Of a stretch of 45,520 bases of DNA, positions 41,294 to 45,520 are shown in pieces (position 1 is the stretch's first letter; the number at the start of each line of letters is the position of its first letter). The notes beneath the pieces were generated by a model. The model was not told where the DNA came from, did no database searches, and worked only from the letters and a program-made list of their open reading frames with translations. The position numbers were made by a program, and so were the translations under genes. The DNA comes from Flavicella sp964230805 (GTDB lineage Bacteria > Bacteroidota > Bacteroidia > Flavobacteriales > Flavobacteriaceae): NCBI GenBank assembly GCA_964230805.1, contig CAXRIA010000004.1:1-45520 (forward strand). Reading direction: 5' to 3'.

Positions 41294-42076
41294 CTAACTC
41301 CTTTCAAAGTCCAAACGATGCAGGCACAAACCAGATGCGGGAGCCAGCTCTTTCAGTGTCTCCGAACTTGGATTTTTTAAGGTGTCTTCTATCATGTCAA
41401 GATCGAATTCTCCTTTCCCTAATTGCGTAAGTATGCCCATCATCAAACGAATTTGGTATCGCAAAAATCCATTTCCTTGCACTTTGAATACGTAGGTCTT
41501 TTCCGGAAAAAAACTGGCCGTCAATTCCGTATTTTCAGTGATTTCAGAAAGAAATATCTCTCTTTCAAAAACCGTTTTTTCAGTAGGCTTGTAGGCATAC
41601 CGCTGAAAATTGTGCTGACCTTCAAACATCTTTGCCCCTTCCTGCATCAAAGGTATATTCAAATTCTCGTGAACGCCCCACAAAAAAGGTGCACAAAAAG
41701 GATGTGGTTTTTCACCGCAGGAAAATAAGTAACGATATTCTTTACGCTTCGCATCTTGAATGATATTGAAATGAGCCCCTACTTTTTCAATGGTCAAAGC
41801 GCGTATATCGTTAGGAAGGCTCTTGTTAAATTTTACTAAAAAAGTGGCTGCTTCCAATTCTTCCTCTAAAAACAATTCAAAGGCAGCTGCACTTGCTGAA
41901 ACCATCATATCCGTTCTGCTTGCTCCTAGAATTTTAAAATTGGAATGTTTCAGTACAAAGGCCAAGGTGCGTTCCACCATTTTTTGCACCGTTTTTACCT
42001 TTGGCTGCACTTGCCAACCATGATATCGAAATCCAAGGTATTCGATTTGAATAAAATAGGAGTGTTTTTTGTTCAT
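41294..42076 (-). CDS. TruA-like tRNA pseudouridine synthase with altered signature
   Basis: The protein has the TruA fold markers YLGFRYHGWQVQP near the start and the catalytic Asp56 in GASRTDMMVSA, followed by FNSLPNDIRA-like KFNKSLPNDIRAL and HNFQRYAYK. Canonical TruA has GRTDxGVHAxGQ; here the G-V-H-A part reads M-V-S-A, so it is a divergent branch that may modify other sites than positions 38-40. I place the start at ATG 42076 (MNKKHSYFIQ, 260 residues); the frame opens 18 bp earlier at 42094. Confidence 0.82.
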   Translation of the reverse strand: MNKKHSYFIQIEYLGFRYHGWQVQPKVKTVQKMVERTLAFVLKHSNFKILGASRTDMMVSASAAAFELFLEEELEAATFLVKFNKSLPNDIRALTIEKVGAHFNIIQDAKRKEYRYLFSCGEKPHPFCAPFLWGVHENLNIPLMQEGAKMFEGQHNFQRYAYKPTEKTVFEREIFLSEITENTELTASFFPEKTYVFKVQGNGFLRYQIRLMMGILTQLGKGEFDLDMIEDTLKNPSSETLKELAPASGLCLHRLDFERS

Positions 42077-42105
42077 TTTAATTCGCCATAACAATCCAAA
42101 ACGAG

Positions 42106-43647
42106 CTATCGAATGCGACTCATCTTCCGTTTTACAACCTCCTCGACAGGTACTCCTTCAATATTCGATTCTAACCATGAGATAATATCTAAATACAAAA
42201 AGGCTCTTTTTTCGTAAGGATGGTTTTCAAACTGCTTGAGCTCTGAATGCAGCTTTCGGAAAGCTTCTTTCAGTTCGTGTGGATACATCTCAGAGAGATT
42301 TCTCAAGAACTTGATCATTTTACGCTGAACATCATACAAATTATCCATTTTCAGCAAAAACTTATACGTCGATTTTACCAAGTCATCTATATTTTCATCA
42401 AACCCCGATTCGTAGTGAGCTACCAAATTTAAAACGCGCGTATAACAAAGCAAATCTTCTCGCATTTTTAAATCTTTGTTTTGAATAATTTTGCTCAAAT
42501 ATTTTATACAATTCTCATAGTCACCTGCGCCAAAGTACAAACAACCTATTTTGTAATAAAACAGCATCACATGATGTTGGTCTATTTTTTTTCCAAAGGC
42601 CGAGATTTGCTCTAAAATTTCAGGAACAAATGCAGTTCCTTTTTCAAATTCGCCCTCCAAATAATACAGGTTTATTTTGTGTTGATAAAAATAGAGGTTC
42701 GACAAGACCTGCGTGTTTTCATTCACAAAAAAACGCTGATATTCGATAGAATGCTCCAAAGCAATCAATGTTTCATTGAACTTATAGGTTTGTTGCAAAT
42801 AAAACAACGATTCTAGAGAATAATTGACTGCCTTTAAGTAAAAAACGGGGTGCAATAGCTTCATATCTGCATACTCCTCGAAAAGTGCCACAAGCTTCTG
42901 CGAATATCGATAACAAGACAAAAAATCTTGTGTGATAAATCCATACCAAAGCTTGGACTGGAACAAAAACATTTTCCCCGTGAATCCTAAACTCGAGAAA
43001 TCATAGGTTGGCAATCGAGCTTCGTAGTAGTCATTCACCGTTTTGTAATCTTTGTCATTTCGGACATAGCCGTATTTCAAAAACCAACTATACAATTGCA
43101 AGGAAAGGTTCGACAATTTGCTTAAAGTCACATTCTTTTGGCTGATGTTTTTTGCCTCTACGGCCAATACGTCTGCACGATCATTCATACTTCGAGTGAT
43201 GTATTGAGATTCAATAACTTTTTCTAATTCTATCATCTCGTAGGCCAGCGTGTACTCCTCTTTATCAATCGCTAAAAATTTTGCTTTCTCCAAAATTTTC
43301 AAACTCTGTTTGTACAAACCCTTGTTGTATAATATTGTAGCAAAATCAAATTGTTCACGCAGCTGTGTGCGCGTATTTTGATGAATAGGACTCAGCCGAA
43401 GACTTACCAATATTTGTTTGTACAAATGTGCTTTGGTATTCGATATTTGTTGTTTTTTTATGTTGGTTTTTTTCAAAACCAATTGTTCATCATAGGTAGC
43501 TGACTTGTCGAGTAAATTAAACAATGACATGAAATTTGCATCTGCATTCCCCCCAAGTCTCCCTACATACAATTTGAATTGTCTCTTTTCAGATTTCGAA
43601 AGAGATTTAATCAAAGTAAACAACGTGTCTTTTTGCTCAACTGGCAT
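42106..43647 (-). CDS. Helical-repeat protein of unknown function
   Basis: The 513-residue protein has no signal peptide or membrane segment and is predicted by eye to be almost all alpha-helical, with TPR-like patterns (YNKGLYKQSLKILEKAKFLA and YFGAGDYENCIKYLSKIIQN). The N-terminus (LIKSLSKSEKRQFKLYVGRLGG) is typical of a conserved Bacteroidota protein of unknown role. It lies 30 bp upstream of the TruA-like gene on the same strand and may be co-transcribed with it. Scaffold function is a guess. Confidence 0.75.
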   Translation of the reverse strand: MPVEQKDTLFTLIKSLSKSEKRQFKLYVGRLGGNADANFMSLFNLLDKSATYDEQLVLKKTNIKKQQISNTKAHLYKQILVSLRLSPIHQNTRTQLREQFDFATILYNKGLYKQSLKILEKAKFLAIDKEEYTLAYEMIELEKVIESQYITRSMNDRADVLAVEAKNISQKNVTLSKLSNLSLQLYSWFLKYGYVRNDKDYKTVNDYYEARLPTYDFSSLGFTGKMFLFQSKLWYGFITQDFLSCYRYSQKLVALFEEYADMKLLHPVFYLKAVNYSLESLFYLQQTYKFNETLIALEHSIEYQRFFVNENTQVLSNLYFYQHKINLYYLEGEFEKGTAFVPEILEQISAFGKKIDQHHVMLFYYKIGCLYFGAGDYENCIKYLSKIIQNKDLKMREDLLCYTRVLNLVAHYESGFDENIDDLVKSTYKFLLKMDNLYDVQRKMIKFLRNLSEMYPHELKEAFRKLHSELKQFENHPYEKRAFLYLDIISWLESNIEGVPVEEVVKRKMSRIR

Positions 43648-43879
43648 TTTGTTCGTTTCGTTAGAAAGCGTAAAAATAGCAATTTTTATGTTCCTTTTTC
43701 ACAGATCTCCAGTTTAGATACCCCCTAAATTAAAAAAAACTAAAAAAATTAATAAATCATATAGCCATCGTAACACACTTACACCTAAACCATTAATGCA
43801 CAAATATTTAAAACACCTGCGGCATAGTTTGATATAGTAAAACTTTTATGAAAAGCTGAGAACAAAACAATCGAAATCT

Positions 43880-43887
43880 TATTTTTG
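43880..43887 (+). promoter_or_regulatory. Putative leuA promoter
   Basis: TATTTTTG at 43880-43887 matches the -7 consensus, 29 bp before the leuA start. No TTG at ideal spacing. The rest of the 43648-43916 gap holds nothing I can support. Confidence 0.5.
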
Positions 43888-43916
43888 ATTTTTATACGAG
43901 ATAAACAGAACTAAAG

Positions 43917-45077
43917 ATGAGTGATAATACAATTCAAATTTTTGACACCACATTACGAGATGGAGAGCAAGTCCCTGGTTGTAAGTTAAATACAGGTCAA
44001 AAATTAATCATTGCAGAACGTTTGGATCTTTTAGGCGTCGACATTATTGAAGCAGGATTCCCTGTTTCTAGCCCAGGAGATTTTCAATCCGTAGAAGAAA
44101 TTTCGAAACTCGTAAAAAATGCCACGGTGTGTGGACTAACAAGAGCGCATGAGAATGATATCAAAGTTGCTGCAGAAGCGCTAAAACACGCAAAAACACC
44201 GAGAATTCACACAGGTATTGGAACTTCAGAATCACACATCAAATTCAAGTTCAATTCGACTCCAGAAAAAATTATTGAACGCGCGCAAGCTGCGGTAAAA
44301 TACGCAAAAGGTTTTGTGGACGATATCGAATTTTATGCCGAAGATGCCGGTAGAACCGACAACGAATATCTAGCAAGAGTCTGTGAAGCGGTTATCAAAT
44401 CCGGTGCTACTGTTTTGAATATTCCAGACACCACAGGATACTGTCTTCCCGAAGAATACGGTGCAAAAATCAAATACCTGAAAGAAAACGTCAAGGGAAT
44501 CGAAAATGTCATTCTTTCGTGTCACTGCCACAACGATTTGGGATTGGCAACCGCAAACGCCGTAGCAGGAGCCATCAATGGAGCTCGACAAATTGAATGT
44601 ACCATCAACGGAATTGGTGAGCGTGCGGGTAATACGGCCTTAGAAGAAGTGGTGATGATTTTCAAACAACATCCCGATTTAGGTCTGCAGACCAATGTCA
44701 ACGCTCAACTCCTATTCAGCACAAGTCAAATGGTCCAAGAACACATGGGAATGTATGTACAACCCAACAAAGCAGTGGTTGGAGACAATGCCTTTGCGCA
44801 CAGTTCTGGAATTCACCAAGATGGTGTCATCAAAAATCGAGAAACCTATGAAATTATGGATCCTGCAGATGTGGGAGTTACAGAATCTTCGATTGTATTA
44901 ACGGCAAGAAGTGGTAGAGCGGCGCTCGCCTACCGATTGAAAAATAACGGTTATGAATTGACAAAACTAGAATTGGACGCAACCTATCCTGAATTCTTAA
45001 AATTTGCAGATACCAAAAAAGAAATCGATGATGAAGATTTGCATATCCTCATGGAAAAGTGCAATATCAAAGCCTAA
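43917..45077 (+). CDS. leuA: 2-isopropylmalate synthase, short form
   Basis: The enzyme condenses 2-oxoisovalerate with acetyl-CoA in leucine synthesis. The catalytic barrel is complete: FDTTLRDGEQVPGCKLN at the start, FYAEDAGRTDNEYL, and the metal-binding LSCHCHNDLGLATAN. At 386 residues it lacks the C-terminal LeuA regulatory domain of the about 510-residue enzymes, so leucine feedback inhibition is not expected. A related short citramalate or homocitrate synthase cannot be excluded by eye. leuB, leuC and leuD are not in the window. A terminator follows at 45101. Confidence 0.87.
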   Translation: MSDNTIQIFDTTLRDGEQVPGCKLNTGQKLIIAERLDLLGVDIIEAGFPVSSPGDFQSVEEISKLVKNATVCGLTRAHENDIKVAAEALKHAKTPRIHTGIGTSESHIKFKFNSTPEKIIERAQAAVKYAKGFVDDIEFYAEDAGRTDNEYLARVCEAVIKSGATVLNIPDTTGYCLPEEYGAKIKYLKENVKGIENVILSCHCHNDLGLATANAVAGAINGARQIECTINGIGERAGNTALEEVVMIFKQHPDLGLQTNVNAQLLFSTSQMVQEHMGMYVQPNKAVVGDNAFAHSSGIHQDGVIKNRETYEIMDPADVGVTESSIVLTARSGRAALAYRLKNNGYELTKLELDATYPEFLKFADTKKEIDDEDLHILMEKCNIKA

Positions 45078-45100
45078 GATTTTGAATTTAAGACAACACC

Positions 45101-45135
45101 AAGCCTCTCTCAATTTTTTGAAGAGGCTTTTTTAT
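45101..45135 (+). terminator. leuA intrinsic terminator
   Basis: AAGCCTCT at 45101-45108 pairs with AGAGGCTT at 45122-45129, with a further TCAA / TTGA inside, followed by T residues. Confidence 0.9.
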
Positions 45136-45180
45136 TTGTCTCTGAATTTTTTCTTAAAAACACAAAAAAAATAAAAACAG

Positions 45181-45188
45181 TACCTTTG
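45181..45188 (+). promoter_or_regulatory. Putative promoter of the Cys leader and acetyltransferase gene
   Basis: TACCTTTG at 45181-45188 is a full TANNTTTG match, 20 bp before the leader frame at 45209 and after the leuA terminator. A TTG at -33 is not evident. Confidence 0.55.
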
Positions 45189-45208
45189 TCGCTTTAGAGA
45201 TTTAAACA

Positions 45209-45286
45209 ATGAAGTCAATTATCACAAGACACTCAAATTTCTTTCCACAAAAATTTTCTTTTTTGTGTTGTTATGGTTGTCTCTAA
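45209..45286 (+). CDS. Putative cysteine leader peptide
   Basis: A 25-codon frame (ATG 45209, TAA 45284-45286) ends FLCCYGCL, with three Cys codons (TGT) in five positions. It lies between a -7 promoter element and the start of the probable serine acetyltransferase gene, whose pathway product is cysteine. CACAAAAA (45246-45253) and TTTTTGTG (45260-45267) form a hairpin that ends on the first Cys codon. GTGTTGT (45265-45271), covering the Cys codons, can pair with ACAACAC (45325-45331) just before the next start codon. Ribosome stalling at Cys could expose that start. Translation of this frame is inferred, not shown. Confidence 0.55.
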   Translation: MKSIITRHSNFFPQKFSFLCCYGCL

Positions 45287-45338
45287 AAATACCGTACTTT
45301 TATTTCAATTTTTTCATTAACATTACAACACTATAATC

Positions 45339-45520
45339 ATGACAAAAGATCTGATTATCAAAAATATTGGTTCCTTAAAAAAACATACATCCATCAATTA
45401 TGGAATCAAAACAAAGACAGAAAAATTTACCGAAAAACTGTTTTACACCTTGTTCGACAGCCACGCTGAACTGACAAATAGTATTGACGAACTCGAAAAA
45501 CAGTTTAAAGAAATTGCCAC
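45339..45520 (+). CDS. Probable serine O-acetyltransferase, N-terminal part
   Basis: Sixty codons are present before the window edge, starting MTKDLIIKNIGSLKKHTSIN. The N-terminus, with FTEKLFYTLFDSHAELTNSI further in, resembles by memory the helical N-terminal region of flavobacterial serine acetyltransferases (CysE/EpsC type), the first step of cysteine synthesis from serine. The hexapeptide-repeat catalytic domain lies beyond the edge, so the call rests on the N-terminus and on the Cys-rich leader frame before it. These two arguments are not fully independent. Confidence 0.55.
   Translation, partial: MTKDLIIKNIGSLKKHTSINYGIKTKTEKFTEKLFYTLFDSHAELTNSIDELEKQFKEIA

Noticed and set aside
43796..43837. 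Short frame MHKYLKHLRHSLI upstream of leuA as a leucine leader peptide
   Set aside because: Only three scattered Leu in 14 codons, mixed with His and Lys, and it lies upstream of the likely promoter box at 43880.

Overview
The window looks like chromosomal DNA of a flavobacterium (Bacteroidota, family Flavobacteriaceae or close). The reasons are: AT-rich sequence; promoters of the type TTG-N19-TANNTTTG (clearest at 10470-10499 and 25029-25058); a methionine synthase split into two genes; an arginine operon that uses an argF'-type N-acyl-ornithine carbamoyltransferase; lipoprotein signals ending in SC; and several families confined to Bacteroidota. No genus is claimed.

Layout. 1-9035: divergent metK (partial, minus strand) and a six-gene methionine operon, metY-metX-metZ-metH(N)-metH(C)-metF, behind a SAM-I (S-box) riboswitch with its own terminator. 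9111-11241: trxA, a DUF58 protein, tRNA-Asp and a cyclophilin-type lipoprotein. 11434-16141: a tail-anchored orphan protein, then a tight operon of three secreted proteins of unknown function whose upstream region carries four TACCC repeats about 18 bp apart. 16212-20765: GNAT acetyltransferase, small membrane protein, FAD amine-oxidase-like flavoprotein, DUF2237, a small barrel-like protein and a DUF1254 lipoprotein.

20833-25464 is an accessory block: five imperfect-palindrome elements with related ends alternate with minus-strand genes. Each element ends 7-13 bp beyond a stop codon. The cargo is a small membrane protein, a His/Tyr-rich orphan, a Crp regulator + nitroreductase + DJ-1/PfpI operon, a ParDE toxin-antitoxin pair with a promoter-overlapping operator, and a decayed gene. 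It resembles an integron-like cassette array, but no integrase is in the window.

25611-45520 is richer in G+C to the eye and prefers TTG over TTA for leucine. It holds an FdhF/YdeP molybdoprotein, lpdA, a double-CDGSH protein, a membrane AraC regulator, an eight-gene arginine operon (GNAT-argG-argC-argD-argF'-argB-argE-argH, minus strand), a HAD phosphatase, a TruA-like pseudouridine synthase, a helical-repeat protein, leuA and the start of a probable serine acetyltransferase gene.

Regulation is the common thread. Methionine genes sit behind a SAM riboswitch. The arginine operon is preceded by a 19-codon reading frame ending in an Arg-rich tail (VRFRCFR). The probable serine acetyltransferase gene is preceded by a 25-codon reading frame ending in a Cys-rich tail (LCCYGCL). 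The two frames look like leader peptides that sense the pathway's end product; with the cassette-like block they are the most interesting parts of the window. All calls are by eye, without database searches.
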